This document shows positions 9,121 through 19,819 of a DNA stretch of 64,000 nt, piece after piece. Under the pieces are notes generated by a model that saw nothing but the letters and a program-made list of their open reading frames with translations, had not been told where the DNA came from and searched no databases. The position numbers and the translations under genes are program-made. The number at the start of each line of letters is the position of its first letter. The first letter of the stretch is position 1. Source of the stretch: Ancylobacter polymorphus. Its GTDB lineage: Bacteria; Pseudomonadota; Alphaproteobacteria; Rhizobiales; Xanthobacteraceae. The stretch covers positions 3,982,001 through 4,046,000 of the forward strand of contig NZ_CP083239.1 of assembly GCF_022836935.1 (NCBI RefSeq), given 5' to 3'.

Positions 9121-9332
9121 GGGAAGTCTCCTGGTTGCGGCGCCCAGTATCTGGACGGCGAAAGGCTAACGCCCCTTCCCCCAGATCGTTGCTGCACTGC
9201 ACAAAAACAAGGGGTGTCGCATGGCCATGAGCGGGAAATGCATATCGATAAGCTCGCTGCACCGATGCTGCGCAACATGTCGGCCGGTTATGGCGCCCCG
9301 CGGCCTACAGCCTCTCTCGGCTCAAGGTACGG

Positions 9333-12300
9333 CTATTTCTCGATAATCTCGCGAATGCGGGTTGCCAGTACGTCCATCGCGAAGGGCTTGGTGATCATCG
9401 CCATGCCCGGTTCGAGGAAGCCGGATGCCAGCGCCGCGTTCTCGGCATAGCCGGTCATGAACAGCACCTTGAGGTGCGGCCGGGAGACCCGCCCGCCATC
9501 GGCGACCTGCCGCCCATTGAGGCCGGGCAGACCGACATCGGTGATGAGGAGGTCGATGCGCTGGCGGGACTGGAGGATTTCCAGCCCCTTGGGCCCGTCC
9601 CCCGCCTCGATGGCGCGATAGCCGAGTTCGCCCAGCACTTCGACGATCAGGCCGCGCACAACGGGCTCGTCCTCGACCACCAGGACCACCTCTCCATCCT
9701 CCGAACCCGGGGCCTCGCTGAGGCTGCTCCCGCCTTCCTCGATCTCCTCCTGGCCACGATAGCGCGGCAGATAGAGTTTGATCGTCGTGCCCTGCCCCAG
9801 TTCGGAGTAGATGCGGGCATAGCCTTCGGACTGGCGGGTGAAACCGTAGACCATGGAAAGGCCGAGCCCGGTCCCCTGCCCGATCGGCTTGGTGGTGAAG
9901 AAGGGCTCGAAGGCGCGGGAAATGGTCTCCCGGCTCATGCCGGTGCCGGTGTCGGTGACACAGATGCAGACATACTGGCCAGGCTTCACCTCGCGCTGGC
10001 GGGCGGCGAAGTGGCTGTCGAGATGAGCGTTGCAGGTCTCGATGGTCAGCTTGCCGCCTTCCGGCATCGCATCGCGCGCATTGATGGCGAGGTTGAGAAT
10101 GGCGCTCTCTAGCTGATTGGGGTCGCAGCGCGTCAGCCACAGGCCCCCGCCGAGCACCAGCTCCAGTTCGATACGCTCGCCTAATGTGCGCCGCAGCATG
10201 TCCTCCAGCGAGGCGATCAGCGGGTTGGCCCGCACGGGGCGCGGGTCGAGCGGCTGGCGGCGCGAGAAGGCGAGCAGCCGGTGGGTGAGCGAGGCGGCGC
10301 GGTCGGCACAGGTCTTCGCCCCACCCACCCAGCGCGCGAGATCATCCGTACGTCCCTGCGCGATGCGGTTGCCGAGAATGTCGAGGCTGCCGGTAATGCC
10401 TTGCAGCAGATTGTTGAAATCATGGGCGATGCCGCCGGTGAGCTGGCCGACCGCCTCCATCTTCTGGCTCTGGCGCAGCGCTTCCTCCACCGAGCGCTGT
10501 TCGGTGATATCGCGCCCCACGGCATGGATTCGTCCATTCCCGGGGACCGCGCTCCAAGCGAGCAGGCGGTACTCATCCGCCTTGGTGCGATAGCGGTTCT
10601 CGAAGGCGACGGTGGTTCGCCCGTCCGAGCACTTCTGCAGTTCGAGCGTGGTTGCTTCCAGGTCCTCGGGATGCAGGAACTCCCCAATCTTACGGCCCAC
10701 CATCTCGGCCTCGTCCCACCCCAGAAGCCGCTCGGCCGAAGGGTTGACAGCCGTGATGACGCCCTCGAAATCGCAGACGAGCATCAGGTCCTGGCTGATC
10801 CGCCAGAGCCGGTCGCGATCCTGGGCAAAGGCTTCCTCCGCACGCTTCTGCGCCTCGATGTCGGTATTGGTGCCCACCCAGGCGGTGATGGCACCACGCG
10901 CATCGATAAGCGGCACGGCGCGGGCCAAATGCCAGCGATAGACGCCATCGGCGGCGCGCAGGCGGAACTCGGCCTCATAGGTGTCGCCCGAGGCAAGCGC
11001 CTGGGCCCACCGCTCGCGGGCACCGGAAAGGTCGTCGGGGTGCACCAGTTGCGTCCAGCCATCGCCGTCGAGGCTGCCGCGCTCCGTCCCGGAATAGGCG
11101 TAGATCTGGTCGTTGAACCAATCGAGCCCACCATCGGCCCGCGCCGTCCACACCTGGTTGGGCATGTTCTGCGCCAGCGCGCTGAACTGCGCCTCGCTCT
11201 TTTCCAGCGCCATCTGGGTGCGGCGCCGCTCGGTGACATCGAGCACGGCGCCGACCAGCCGCAGCGGCACGCCCGCCTCGTCGCGGTCATATCCAGCCTT
11301 GCGGGCCATGATCCGCTCCTCGCCGGTGTCGTGGCGGCGGATGCGGTACTCGACATCGAGAAGCGCTACCCCGGCGGCCCGGCTCGCAGCGTTGGAGACG
11401 ATGCCGGCATCTTCGGGGATCACCAGCGCCTCAATCCTCTCGGCCGGCATCTCCGGGGTAGGCGCGAAGCCAAACAGGCGACAGAATTCGGGAGTCGCGC
11501 TGATGAGATTGGTGCGCAGATCGATGGAGAACAGGCCGACGCCGCCCGCCGCCTGGGCGCGACGCAGCCGCTCCTCGCTCTGGCGCAGCGCCTCCTGCGC
11601 CTCATACTCGGCCGTTCGGTCGCGGATGAGCTTGACGAAGCCGATCGGCCGGCCGTTCTCGTCACGCAGCGGCATCATCTCGCTGAGGCCCCAGAAGAGC
11701 TCGCCATTCTTGCGCAGATGCCAGCGCGCGTCATGCGCCCGGCCGGACTCCAGTGCCTCCCGCCGTTTCGCCGCCGGCCGGCCCGCCGCCCGGTCCTCGG
11801 CGGTGAAGAAGGTGTCCATGGGCTGGCCGAGCATCTCCTCCTCGCTCCAGCCAAGCATCTCGGCGGCTCCCCGGTTCCAGAGCGTGCACAGACCGTCGAG
11901 ATCGGTGGAGACGATGCCGTAGTCGATCGCACTATCGAGTATCTGGCGGTGATGGGCCTCGCGCTCGCGCAGCACCCCCTCCACGGCGGCACGTTGTATA
12001 TGAGCCCATGATCGCTCCGTGACCTCGCGGATGACGCTCAGCTCATAGTCCGACCAGTCATGGGGACGCTTGTCGTGGATGGCCATCAGCGCGATGAGGC
12101 GACCATCCTTGACCAACGGCATGCAAATCGTCGCCGCGATCCCGAGAGTGGCGAAGGCCCTCGCTTCCTGCGCGGCCAGTTCGACATTCGTGTCGCGCAA
12201 GATCAGCGGACGCCCGCCCCGCAGGTAATGGCTGACATGACTGCCGAAATCGCTCAACCGGTAGCGGCCGAGAATGGAGGGTGAGCCGGGCGCGTGCCAA

Positions 12301-12998
12301 TCACCGCGAATGGTGAAGCCGTCCTCATCCTCGTCCATATCGGCATAGGCGCAGATAGAGACGTGGAGGTGCTCGGCGGTCATTCGCGTGGTGATGGCGA
12401 GAATGTCGGCCGCATCATGCGAGCCGGCCACGGCGCGGCCGAGATCGTCAAGGAAGCGCAGCCGTGTCTCGCTCTCTTCCAGCGCCACCCGCGTGTGATG
12501 CGCCTCCGTGACCTCTACCACCACGGCGATGACGCCGGCGGGCGCCCCGTCGTCACCGGCCACGGGCGAGTAATCGAGGTTGAGCCAAACCTGTTCGGGA
12601 TGACCGTCGCGGTGCAGGGTCAGCGGCAGGTCGCGATAGGACAGCGTGCCACCCGCCAAGCCGACCCGCATGACATTGTCGTTGAAATCGGCGACTTCCG
12701 GCCAGCCTTCCCGGACATTGGAGCCCAGCAGGCGGCTGTCACGCCCGCCGGCAAAGACCGAATAGGCGTCGTTGTAGATCATCACCCCGTGCTCGCCCCA
12801 CAGCAGGACGAGCGGCACCGGGCTCGCGAGCATCAGGCTGACAGTGTGGCGAAGGCTGGCCGGCCAGCCTTCCAGCGGACCAATCGGCGTGGCGGACCAG
12901 TCAAACGCCGCAATGCGTCGCGCAAGGGGGCCACCGCCGGCAATGAATGCGCGATCGGTGTTTACGACGCTCTCGTCCAGCCGCACTTCACACCCCAT
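9333..12998 (-). CDS. Hybrid sensor histidine kinase with multiple PAS, one GAF and a receiver domain
   Basis: A soluble 1221-residue signalling protein. Domains in order: an N-terminal PAS-like domain (to about 150), a GAF domain (about 165-315), four further PAS/PAC repeats (about 330-830), HisKA with the phospho-acceptor box [11 protein letters not shown], a HATPase_c domain with N and G boxes ([18 protein letters not shown]), and a C-terminal receiver whose Asp lies in [10 protein letters not shown]. No transmembrane helix is seen, so it likely senses a cytoplasmic cue such as light, redox or a ligand. The ATG at 12998 is preferred though its purine-rich GGGAGG lies about 19 nt upstream; frame remains open to a TTG at 13106. 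No partner regulator is adjacent. Confidence 0.9.
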   Translation of the reverse strand: MGCEVRLDESVVNTDRAFIAGGGPLARRIAAFDWSATPIGPLEGWPASLRHTVSLMLASPVPLVLLWGEHGVMIYNDAYSVFAGGRDSRLLGSNVREGWPEVADFNDNVMRVGLAGGTLSYRDLPLTLHRDGHPEQVWLNLDYSPVAGDDGAPAGVIAVVVEVTEAHHTRVALEESETRLRFLDDLGRAVAGSHDAADILAITTRMTAEHLHVSICAYADMDEDEDGFTIRGDWHAPGSPSILGRYRLSDFGSHVSHYLRGGRPLILRDTNVELAAQEARAFATLGIAATICMPLVKDGRLIALMAIHDKRPHDWSDYELSVIREVTERSWAHIQRAAVEGVLREREAHHRQILDSAIDYGIVSTDLDGLCTLWNRGAAEMLGWSEEEMLGQPMDTFFTAEDRAAGRPAAKRREALESGRAHDARWHLRKNGELFWGLSEMMPLRDENGRPIGFVKLIRDRTAEYEAQEALRQSEERLRRAQAAGGVGLFSIDLRTNLISATPEFCRLFGFAPTPEMPAERIEALVIPEDAGIVSNAASRAAGVALLDVEYRIRRHDTGEERIMARKAGYDRDEAGVPLRLVGAVLDVTERRRTQMALEKSEAQFSALAQNMPNQVWTARADGGLDWFNDQIYAYSGTERGSLDGDGWTQLVHPDDLSGARERWAQALASGDTYEAEFRLRAADGVYRWHLARAVPLIDARGAITAWVGTNTDIEAQKRAEEAFAQDRDRLWRISQDLMLVCDFEGVITAVNPSAERLLGWDEAEMVGRKIGEFLHPEDLEATTLELQKCSDGRTTVAFENRYRTKADEYRLLAWSAVPGNGRIHAVGRDITEQRSVEEALRQSQKMEAVGQLTGGIAHDFNNLLQGITGSLDILGNRIAQGRTDDLARWVGGAKTCADRAASLTHRLLAFSRRQPLDPRPVRANPLIASLEDMLRRTLGERIELELVLGGGLWLTRCDPNQLESAILNLAINARDAMPEGGKLTIETCNAHLDSHFAARQREVKPGQYVCICVTDTGTGMSRETISRAFEPFFTTKPIGQGTGLGLSMVYGFTRQSEGYARIYSELGQGTTIKLYLPRYRGQEEIEEGGSSLSEAPGSEDGEVVLVVEDEPVVRGLIVEVLGELGYRAIEAGDGPKGLEILQSRQRIDLLITDVGLPGLNGRQVADGGRVSRPHLKVLFMTGYAENAALASGFLEPGMAMITKPFAMDVLATRIREIIEK

Positions 12999-13142
12999 GA
13001 CCCAAGAGTGGGCCCTGCCTCCCGCCGGAAGGGACCTCGACGTGCCTAAACGCGCCTGATGCAGGCGAGTTCCGCCCCGCAGGGGTAATTTCGTTCGGTC
13101 GCACAACGGCGCCCGTATCGGCCGCAGCTTCCGGGCAATCGT

Positions 13143-14039
13143 CTAGATTTCGGCGGGGGCCGGCATGTGCGCCGGCTGGAGCAGAAGCCGCACCAGGGGA
13201 TTTGGGAAACGTCGCGCCATGGTGACGGCGTGGAACGTCTCAACGATGCCCGGCAATTGATCGCCTTCCACCAGCACGCCCGCCGCGATCTCGTCCTTGA
13301 CGACGATTGGCGGAAGAACGGCCAGCCCGATGTCCTCGCGAGCGAGAAGGCGCATCATCGCCATATCCTCGACTTCCGCCACGATTTGCGGCCGGACGCC
13401 GAGGCGATCGGCGAAGGCGTCGAATCCGATGCGCACAGGGCTTTCCACCGTCGGCAGGATGATGGGATGGCGCCGAAGCCGTTCGGCGAAGCTTGCGGCA
13501 TGGCCCAGCCGGTCCGGGGTTCCGACAAGGCTCACCGGACGCTCCGCCAGACGATGGGTGACGAAGGGCGTGAGAGCATCACCGGCCGGCGCCTGATTCA
13601 GCAGAACGACATCGAGATTGAGCGCCTCCAGCGCCCGCAGCAATTCGCCCGCGCTGCCTGATCGCAAAACGAGGTCGATATCCGTGCGGCCAAGCACCGG
13701 GCGCAGGAATTCCATCTGGAAATTGCGCGACAGCGTTGCGAGCGAACCGACCCGCAGCGCCTGCCGCGCCGCTCCTGTCTGCCGCAGCGTCCCCAGTAGT
13801 TCATCGCCCGTCGCGAAAATCGCGTCGGCATGGTCGAGGACGATCTTGCCGGCCTCCGTCAGATGCAACTGCCGCCCACGACGCTCGAACAGCGCATGGC
13901 CCAACCGTTCCTCAAGTTTGCGGATCTGCACCGAGAGCGCCGACTGGGTGAGATTGAGCCGCTCGGCGGTGCGGGTCAGATGGCCGTCATGCGCGACCGC
14001 CCAGAAATAGCGCAGATGGTTGTAATTCAGCGACGACAT
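13143..14039 (-). CDS. LysR-family regulator, probable controller of dabBA
   Basis: A 298-residue LysR-type transcriptional regulator: N-terminal winged helix (residues 1-65, A-E-R-L-N-L-T-Q-S-A-L-S-V-Q-I-R recognition segment) followed by a periplasmic-binding-like effector domain (about 90-290). The ATG start gives the canonical M-S-S-L-N-Y-N-H-L-R-Y-F-W beginning; the long in-frame extension upstream is out of character. It is transcribed divergently from dabB with 105 bp between the starts, and this spacer holds two LysR-like dyads, so it likely regulates the carbon-uptake pair and itself. The effector is unknown; CcmR/CbbR-type regulators of carbon metabolism respond to metabolites or NADPH. 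Confidence 0.92.
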   Translation of the reverse strand: MSSLNYNHLRYFWAVAHDGHLTRTAERLNLTQSALSVQIRKLEERLGHALFERRGRQLHLTEAGKIVLDHADAIFATGDELLGTLRQTGAARQALRVGSLATLSRNFQMEFLRPVLGRTDIDLVLRSGSAGELLRALEALNLDVVLLNQAPAGDALTPFVTHRLAERPVSLVGTPDRLGHAASFAERLRRHPIILPTVESPVRIGFDAFADRLGVRPQIVAEVEDMAMMRLLAREDIGLAVLPPIVVKDEIAAGVLVEGDQLPGIVETFHAVTMARRFPNPLVRLLLQPAHMPAPAEI

Positions 14040-14041
14040 GA

Positions 14042-14103
14042 CGTTCGATTTTAGCGAACGATTTAGCGCCGACAATGAATTTTTATTCGATGCCGCGCAT
14101 CGA
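14042..14103. promoter_or_regulatory. Two LysR-type operator dyads between the LysR gene and dabB
   Basis: The first dyad is CGTTCG-N7-CGAACG (14042-14060), containing a T-N11-A core; it abuts the LysR start codon and would mediate autorepression. The second is TCGAT-N7-ATCGA (14087-14103), about 40 bp before the dabB start. Their equal 7-nt spacers and placement fit a recognition plus an activation site of a LysR tetramer. Confidence 0.6.
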
Positions 14104-14144
14104 TAACCAAGGCCGCCAACCGCCATTCGTGCAGGGGACCCGCC

Positions 14145-15716
14145 TTGTCGCTCTATCTGCTCCCGCTCATCGCTCCGCTCCTGCTGCTGTTCGCCGCCCT
14201 CGCCGGGTTCGCGCGGCAAGGCCGTCGCCCGCCCTTTGTGCCCGCGATCGCGGAGGGCGCGGCCCTCGGCGCGCTGCTGATCGCGCTCGCGTCGCTCGCG
14301 GCTCTGATCCTGCGCGGCCCCGGCGACAGCGCGCTGGTCGGCTGGTCGGGCATCGGCCTGTCGATCCGGCTCGACGCGGTCAGCGCGACCATGCTCCTGC
14401 TTGTCACCTTCATCGGTTGGATCGTGGTGCGATACGCGCGCACCTATCTCGATGGCGAGGCGCGGCAGGGCCTGTTCCTCGGCTGGCTCTGCGCGACGCT
14501 CGCGGCGGTCCTGGCTCTTGTCCTTGCGGGCAATGTCATCCAGCTGGTTCTGGCATGGATCGCCACCAGCGCCGCGCTGCATCGCCTGCTTCTGTTCTAT
14601 CCCGAGCGCCCGGCGGCGCAGCGCGCCGCCCGCAAGAAGCGCCTGTTCTCCGCGATCGGCGCCACCGCGCTGGTGATCGCCGGCGCTCTCCTATGGATGA
14701 ATGCCGGCACGAGCGAGATCGCCACCATCAACGCGCTGGCGCGCAACAGCGACGGCTCCTGGCTGGTGGTTACGGCGGCCGCCCTGCTCGCGCTCGCCGC
14801 CCTGCTGAAATCGGCGCAGTTCCCGACCCATGGCTGGCTCACGGAGGTGATGGAAGCCCCGACCCCGGTCTCGGCCCTCCTCCATGCCGGGGTGATCAAT
14901 GCGGGAGGCTTCCTGCTGATCCGTTTCGCCGATGTGATGCTCGCCGCGCCCGGCGTGCTCGCCGTGCTCGCCATGATCGGCGGTTTCACCGCGCTTTTCG
15001 GCGCGCTCGTGATGCTGACGCAGCCGGCGGTGAAGACCTCGCTCGCCTGGTCCACGGTGGCGCAAATGGGCTTCATGATGCTGCAGTGCGGCTTGGCGCT
15101 GTTTCCGCTCGCCCTGCTCCATATTGTCGCCCATTCGCTCTACAAGGCGCATGCGTTCCTGGCCTCAGGCGGAGCGGTGGAGCAGGTGGCCGCCCTTCGA
15201 CGCCCGGGGCCGGTCGCCGTTCCGGACGGGCTGGCGGTCGGCCGCGCCTTCCTGATCGCGCTCGGCATCTATGCCGCGATCGGCGCGGCGTTCGGCACCG
15301 CCTTCGGTTTCGAGCATAAGTCGCCCCAGGCGCTCGCGCTCGGCGCCATCCTGATCTTCGGTGTCGCCTATTTGCTGGCGCAGGGCCTGGCGGACGCCGC
15401 GCCGCGACCGCTGACACGCAAGACCGCACTCTTCGCCGGTGCCGCTGCCATCGGCTACTTCGCGCTGCAGACTGCGGCCGAATGGCTGACGCGGGGGCTT
15501 CTCCCGACGACGCCGGCGCCAGGACGGCTGGAATGGACGCTGATGGCGCTTGCCGTGCTGAGCTTTGGGCTGGTGGCCGTCGCGCAGGCGCTGTTCCCGC
15601 TCTGGGCCTCGCATCCCGCCGCCGCCGGCCTGCGCGTCCATCTCTCCAACGGCCTTTATGTCAACACGATCCTCGATCGCATCCTCGGCGGCTGGTCCGT
15701 CTCCAGAGCGTCGTGA
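14145..15716 (+). CDS. dabB: DabB, membrane subunit of the DAB inorganic-carbon pump
   Basis: Proton-channel-like integral membrane protein of the NuoL/MrpA superfamily that partners DabA in energy-driven conversion of CO2 to bicarbonate. The 523-residue protein has about 13 hydrophobic segments and the conserved quinone-oxidoreductase-like core (L-K-S-A-Q-F-P-T-H-G-W-L, then M-E-A-P-T-P-V-S-A-L-L-H-A-G near residue 240). The TTG start follows AGGGGA at proper distance; no nearer ATG gives this N terminus. It precedes dabA by 24 bp on the same strand, which separates it from complex I or Mrp antiporter subunits. Confidence 0.92.
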   Translation: MSLYLLPLIAPLLLLFAALAGFARQGRRPPFVPAIAEGAALGALLIALASLAALILRGPGDSALVGWSGIGLSIRLDAVSATMLLLVTFIGWIVVRYARTYLDGEARQGLFLGWLCATLAAVLALVLAGNVIQLVLAWIATSAALHRLLLFYPERPAAQRAARKKRLFSAIGATALVIAGALLWMNAGTSEIATINALARNSDGSWLVVTAAALLALAALLKSAQFPTHGWLTEVMEAPTPVSALLHAGVINAGGFLLIRFADVMLAAPGVLAVLAMIGGFTALFGALVMLTQPAVKTSLAWSTVAQMGFMMLQCGLALFPLALLHIVAHSLYKAHAFLASGGAVEQVAALRRPGPVAVPDGLAVGRAFLIALGIYAAIGAAFGTAFGFEHKSPQALALGAILIFGVAYLLAQGLADAAPRPLTRKTALFAGAAAIGYFALQTAAEWLTRGLLPTTPAPGRLEWTLMALAVLSFGLVAVAQALFPLWASHPAAAGLRVHLSNGLYVNTILDRILGGWSVSRAS

Positions 15717-15740
15717 CCGAAGAAGTTCCAGGACAAGTCC

Positions 15741-18230
15741 ATGCTGATGATCCCGATCACTCCGTCGCTGCTGTCACCCGAGGCCGTGCTTGAGGCGGCC
15801 CACCGGGCGGCGCGCGCTATTCCCCCGCTCTGGCCCCTCGCCTCCAGCGTTGCGGTCAATCCCTTCCTGGGCCAGACCGGCGAGCCCCTCGCAACGGCCA
15901 CCGCCCGTCTGCGGCGCGCGGCGGGCAGCGCGCTGACCATGCCACGGAGCTGGTACGCGGCGCGGCTGCGTTCCGGCGAGATGACCGAGGACGATCTGCA
16001 CGCGGCCTTCCACAGCGTGCCAGAGGCCCGCCGGCCGGCAACCTTCGCCGCGTTCAAGGAGGCCCTAAAGGCAGAACGCCCCGCCCCTCACGCGCTCCCG
16101 ACCGTCGCCGATCTGGCGCGCGATGCTGCGGCGATCGACTGGCCGGGCGTGGTCACTGAGCGCATCGGCCACTGGGCCGCCAGCCACTTCGATCAGGGTC
16201 AGGCCCTCTGGGCCACTGCGCGGACAGACGGCACCTATGCCGCCTGGCGGGTCGTCGCCAGCCGCGATCTGACGCCCGAAATCGCCGGCCTCACCGGCTT
16301 CGCACGGCAAGTGGCGGAGGCGCCCCCCAAGGCCGAAGATGCGATCATCGACTGTGTCGCCCGCCTTGGCCTCCCCAGGGCGGCACTGGACAGCTATTTC
16401 CACCGGCTGCTGGCGTCGCTCGGCGGCTGGAGTCAGCTCGCCCGCTATCGGCTCTGGCAGGCGGAGCTGGGCGGCGACACCGACGCGTCGGTCACCGACC
16501 TCCTCGCCATCCGCCTGATCTGGGAGGTGGCTCTTCTGCGCCATTTCGGCGCTCCGCTCGCGCCGCAGTGGCAGGCCACGCGCGCGGCCTATGCCGAGCC
16601 GGTTTCCGCCTCCCCGGAGGACATTATCGACGCCCTGTTGCAGGAAGCGAGCGAGCGCGCGGCGCAGAGGCGGCTCGATGCGCTGTTGGCGGGAAGCGCG
16701 CCTCTTGCCGCAACGCCCGTGCGTCCGACGCTGCAAATGGCGTTCTGCATCGACGTGCGCTCGGAAGTGTTCCGCCGCGCGCTCGAGAGCCTCGATCCCG
16801 GCATCCGAACCCTTGGCTTTGCCGGGTTCTTCGGCCTGGGCATCGGCCATCGCCGCTTCGCTTCGGACATTGTTGAGGCGCGTCTGCCGGTGCTGCTGTC
16901 TCCGGGCGTATTCACCTGCGCGGGCGACGCGACGCCGGCCGTCGCGAAGGCAGACCTGGCCGTCCGCATCACCGCCCGCGCCCATCGCGCGTGGGGGCGC
17001 TTCAAGCTGGCCGCCATTTCCTCCTTCGCTTTCGTCGAGGCCACCGGCCCGATCTATGTCGCCAAGCTGCTGCGGGATGGACTCGGACTGACCGGCCATA
17101 GCGCGCCAGACGAACCTGCGCCGCGCCCGGCGCAGGGGCTCGACCTTCCCACACGGCTGACGATGGCCATGCGCGTGCTTCAGGCGATGTCGCTCACAAC
17201 AGGCTTTGCACGGCTTGTTCTCCTCGCCGGCCACGGCGCCAGCGTCGTCAACAATCCCCATGCCAGCGCGCTGAATTGCGGCGCGTGCGGGGGCTATTCG
17301 GGTGAGGTGAATGCGCGGCTGCTGGCCTCGCTGCTCAACGACCCGGAGGTAAGGGCCGGTCTTGTCGAGCGGGGCGTCGTCATCCCCGACGACACGCTGT
17401 TCCTGGCCGCCCTGCACGACACGACGACCGACGATGTAACCATCTACACCGCCGACCATCCTTCCCCGGCCCATGCCGAGGATATCCGTCGGGCGGAGCG
17501 CTGGCTGGCATCCGCCGGCGTGCTCGCGCGGGGAGAACGGGCCCTGCGCTTGCCGCGCGCACAGCGCTCTGGCGACATCCTGCATCGGGCCCGCAATTGG
17601 GCCGAGCTGCGCCCCGAATGGGCACTGGCCGGGTGCCAGGCCTTCATCGCCGCGCCTCGGTCGCGCACGGCCGGGCGGGATCTCGCCGGGAGAGCCTTTC
17701 TCCACGACTATGACTGGCGGCTCGACGACGGCTTTGGCGTGCTCGAGCTGATCCTGACCGCACCTGTCGTCGTCGCCAGCTGGATCAGCCTGCAATATTA
17801 CGGCTCGACCGTCGCACCCGACGTGTTCGGAGCAGGCAACAAGCTGCTGCACAATGTGACTGGCGGCATTGGCGTCGTGGAAGGAAATGGCGGCCTGCTA
17901 CGCGCGGGTTTGCCGTGGCAATCCGTGCATGATGGCGAGCGGCTGACGCATGAACCCCTGCGCCTTTCCGTGCTGATCGAGGCCCCGCGTGAGGCGGTGG
18001 CCGGCATATTGGAACGTCACCCGGAGGTCCGCGCGCTGTTCGACAATCGCTGGCTGCACCTGTTCACCCTAGACCACGAAGGCCGCATGGCATGGCGCTA
18101 CGCCGGCGACCTCGGCTGGGAGATATGTCTGAGCGAGACGGCCGGCAAGATCGAACCTGAGCCCGCCGCGGATGTTGTCCCGCGTCACTCCCACTCGATG
18201 GTCCCGGGCGGCTTGGAGGTCACGTCGTAG
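15741..18230 (+). CDS. dabA: DabA, zinc-dependent subunit of the DAB inorganic-carbon pump (DUF2309)
   Basis: Large cytoplasmic/peripheral protein with a beta-carbonic-anhydrase-like active site, 829 residues. The zinc and catalytic residues match those reported for Halothiobacillus DabA: C336-I-D338-V-R-S-E, then H498-G-A-S-V-V-N-N-P and N-C513-G-A-C-G-G. Working with DabB it is thought to hydrate CO2 one-way and trap bicarbonate in the cell, supporting autotrophy or growth in air. The start is the ATG with AGGAC upstream; a second ATG follows two codons later. Its 3' end overlaps that of the converging guaA by 46 bp. Confidence 0.95.
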   Translation: MLMIPITPSLLSPEAVLEAAHRAARAIPPLWPLASSVAVNPFLGQTGEPLATATARLRRAAGSALTMPRSWYAARLRSGEMTEDDLHAAFHSVPEARRPATFAAFKEALKAERPAPHALPTVADLARDAAAIDWPGVVTERIGHWAASHFDQGQALWATARTDGTYAAWRVVASRDLTPEIAGLTGFARQVAEAPPKAEDAIIDCVARLGLPRAALDSYFHRLLASLGGWSQLARYRLWQAELGGDTDASVTDLLAIRLIWEVALLRHFGAPLAPQWQATRAAYAEPVSASPEDIIDALLQEASERAAQRRLDALLAGSAPLAATPVRPTLQMAFCIDVRSEVFRRALESLDPGIRTLGFAGFFGLGIGHRRFASDIVEARLPVLLSPGVFTCAGDATPAVAKADLAVRITARAHRAWGRFKLAAISSFAFVEATGPIYVAKLLRDGLGLTGHSAPDEPAPRPAQGLDLPTRLTMAMRVLQAMSLTTGFARLVLLAGHGASVVNNPHASALNCGACGGYSGEVNARLLASLLNDPEVRAGLVERGVVIPDDTLFLAALHDTTTDDVTIYTADHPSPAHAEDIRRAERWLASAGVLARGERALRLPRAQRSGDILHRARNWAELRPEWALAGCQAFIAAPRSRTAGRDLAGRAFLHDYDWRLDDGFGVLELILTAPVVVASWISLQYYGSTVAPDVFGAGNKLLHNVTGGIGVVEGNGGLLRAGLPWQSVHDGERLTHEPLRLSVLIEAPREAVAGILERHPEVRALFDNRWLHLFTLDHEGRMAWRYAGDLGWEICLSETAGKIEPEPAADVVPRHSHSMVPGGLEVTS

Positions 18231-19819
18231 ACCACGCGGTTGACGCCCTTGACCTCGTTGACGATGCGGGTGGCGACCCGGCCGAGGAAGGCCATGTCGA
18301 ACGGGTAGAAATCCGCCGTCATGCCGTCAACCGAGGTCACGGCGCGCAGGCCGACCACATAGTCATAGGTGCGGAAATCGCCCATCACGCCCACGGTCTT
18401 CACCGGCAGAATGACGGCGAAGGCCTGCCAGATTTCCTCGTAAAGCCCGTGGCGGCGGATCTCTTCGAGGTAGATTTCATCGGCGAGGCGCAGGATGTCG
18501 AGCTTCTCGCGGGTGATCTCTCCGGGGCAGCGGATGGCGAGACCCGGCCCGGGGAAGGGGTGGCGGCCGACGAACACGTCCGGCAGGCCGAGTTCGCGAC
18601 CGAGCGCCCGCACCTCGTCCTTGAACAGTTCGCGCAGCGGCTCCACCAGCTTCATGTTCATGCGCGCGGGCAGGCCGCCGACATTGTGGTGGCTCTTGAT
18701 CGTCACCGAGGGGCCGCCGGTGAAGGAGACGGACTCGATCACATCGGGATAGAGCGTGCCCTGGGCGAGGAAGGCGGCGCCGCCGACCTTCTTGGCTTCC
18801 GCCTCGAACACGTCGATGAACAGCTTGCCGATGGTCTTGCGCTTCACCTCGGGGTCGGTGACCCCTTCCAGCGCGCTGAGGAACATCTCGGAGGCATCCA
18901 CATGCACCAGCGGGATGTTGTAGGCGTCGCGGAACAGCGTCACCACCTTCTGCGCCTCGCCGAGTCGCAGCAGCCCGTGATCGACGAAGACACAGGTGAG
19001 CTGGTCGCCGATCGCCTCATGGATCAGCACCGCCGCGACAGAGGAATCGACGCCGCCGGAAAGGCCGCAGATCACCCTCTCCGACCCCACCTGCTCGCGG
19101 ATGCGGCGGATGGATTCCTCGCGATAGGCCCGCATGCCCCAGTCGCCGCGGGCGCCGGCGATCTTGCGGACGAAATTGCGGATCAGCGCCGCGCCATGCG
19201 GCGTGTGCACCACTTCCGGATGGAACATGGTGGTGTAGATGCGCCGCTCTTCATTCACCGCCACGGCGAAGGGCGCGTTCTCGGAGGTGGCTACCACCTC
19301 GAAGCCCTGCGGCAGGCGGGTCACGCGGTCGCCATGGCTCATCCACACGGGATAGCGCTCGCCCACCTCCCACACGCCGTCATAAAGCGCGCTGGGCTTG
19401 TGCACCGTCACCTCGGCGCGGCCGAATTCGGCGGCGTGGCCGCCCTCCACCTCGCCGCCGAGCTGCAGCGCGCAGGTCTGCTGGCCGTAGCAGATGGCGA
19501 AGATCGGCACGCCGAGGTCGAACGCCTCCTGCGGCGCGCGCGGGCTGCCTTCGTCCATCACCGAAGCCGGGCCGCCGGAGAAGATGATGCCGACCGGATT
19601 GAGCCGCCGCACAGCTTCCGCCGCGCTCTGGAACGGCACGATCTCGGAATAGACCCCCTCCTCGCGCACGCGGCGGGCGATGAGCTGCGTGACCTGCGAG
19701 CCGAAGTCGATGATGAGGATCGTGTCGTGCTCGGCGGTGGCGGCGGTCGGTTCAAACTGGGTCATGGCGGGCTCTGTCTCGTGGCTCTCGGCGGCGCGGG
19801 CGGTCTCGGTGGCGTTCAT
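18185..19819 (-). CDS. guaA: GMP synthase (glutamine-hydrolysing)
   Basis: Converts XMP to GMP using glutamine and ATP. The 544-residue protein has an N-terminal class I glutamine amidotransferase domain with nucleophile C110-Y-G-Q-Q and its His/Glu pair (F-H-P-E-V-V-H), an ATP-pyrophosphatase domain with P-loop G-L-S-G-G-V-D-S-S near residue 255, and the C-terminal dimerisation domain ending P-P-G-T-I-E-W-E. The usual amidotransferase motif is C-Y-G-M-Q; the Gln here is a minor variant. The ATG lies directly against the stop codon of the upstream methyltransferase gene (no spacer); an alternative ATG at 19765 would remove an 18-residue extension. Guanine-nucleotide genes guaB and guaA share this block. 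Confidence 0.97.
   Translation of the reverse strand: MNATETARAAESHETEPAMTQFEPTAATAEHDTILIIDFGSQVTQLIARRVREEGVYSEIVPFQSAAEAVRRLNPVGIIFSGGPASVMDEGSPRAPQEAFDLGVPIFAICYGQQTCALQLGGEVEGGHAAEFGRAEVTVHKPSALYDGVWEVGERYPVWMSHGDRVTRLPQGFEVVATSENAPFAVAVNEERRIYTTMFHPEVVHTPHGAALIRNFVRKIAGARGDWGMRAYREESIRRIREQVGSERVICGLSGGVDSSVAAVLIHEAIGDQLTCVFVDHGLLRLGEAQKVVTLFRDAYNIPLVHVDASEMFLSALEGVTDPEVKRKTIGKLFIDVFEAEAKKVGGAAFLAQGTLYPDVIESVSFTGGPSVTIKSHHNVGGLPARMNMKLVEPLRELFKDEVRALGRELGLPDVFVGRHPFPGPGLAIRCPGEITREKLDILRLADEIYLEEIRRHGLYEEIWQAFAVILPVKTVGVMGDFRTYDYVVGLRAVTSVDGMTADFYPFDMAFLGRVATRIVNEVKGVNRVVYDVTSKPPGTIEWE

Noticed and set aside
14145..15716. dabB considered as a NuoL or Mrp antiporter subunit
   Set aside because: No other complex I or Mrp genes are near, and a DUF2309 gene with intact zinc ligands follows directly.
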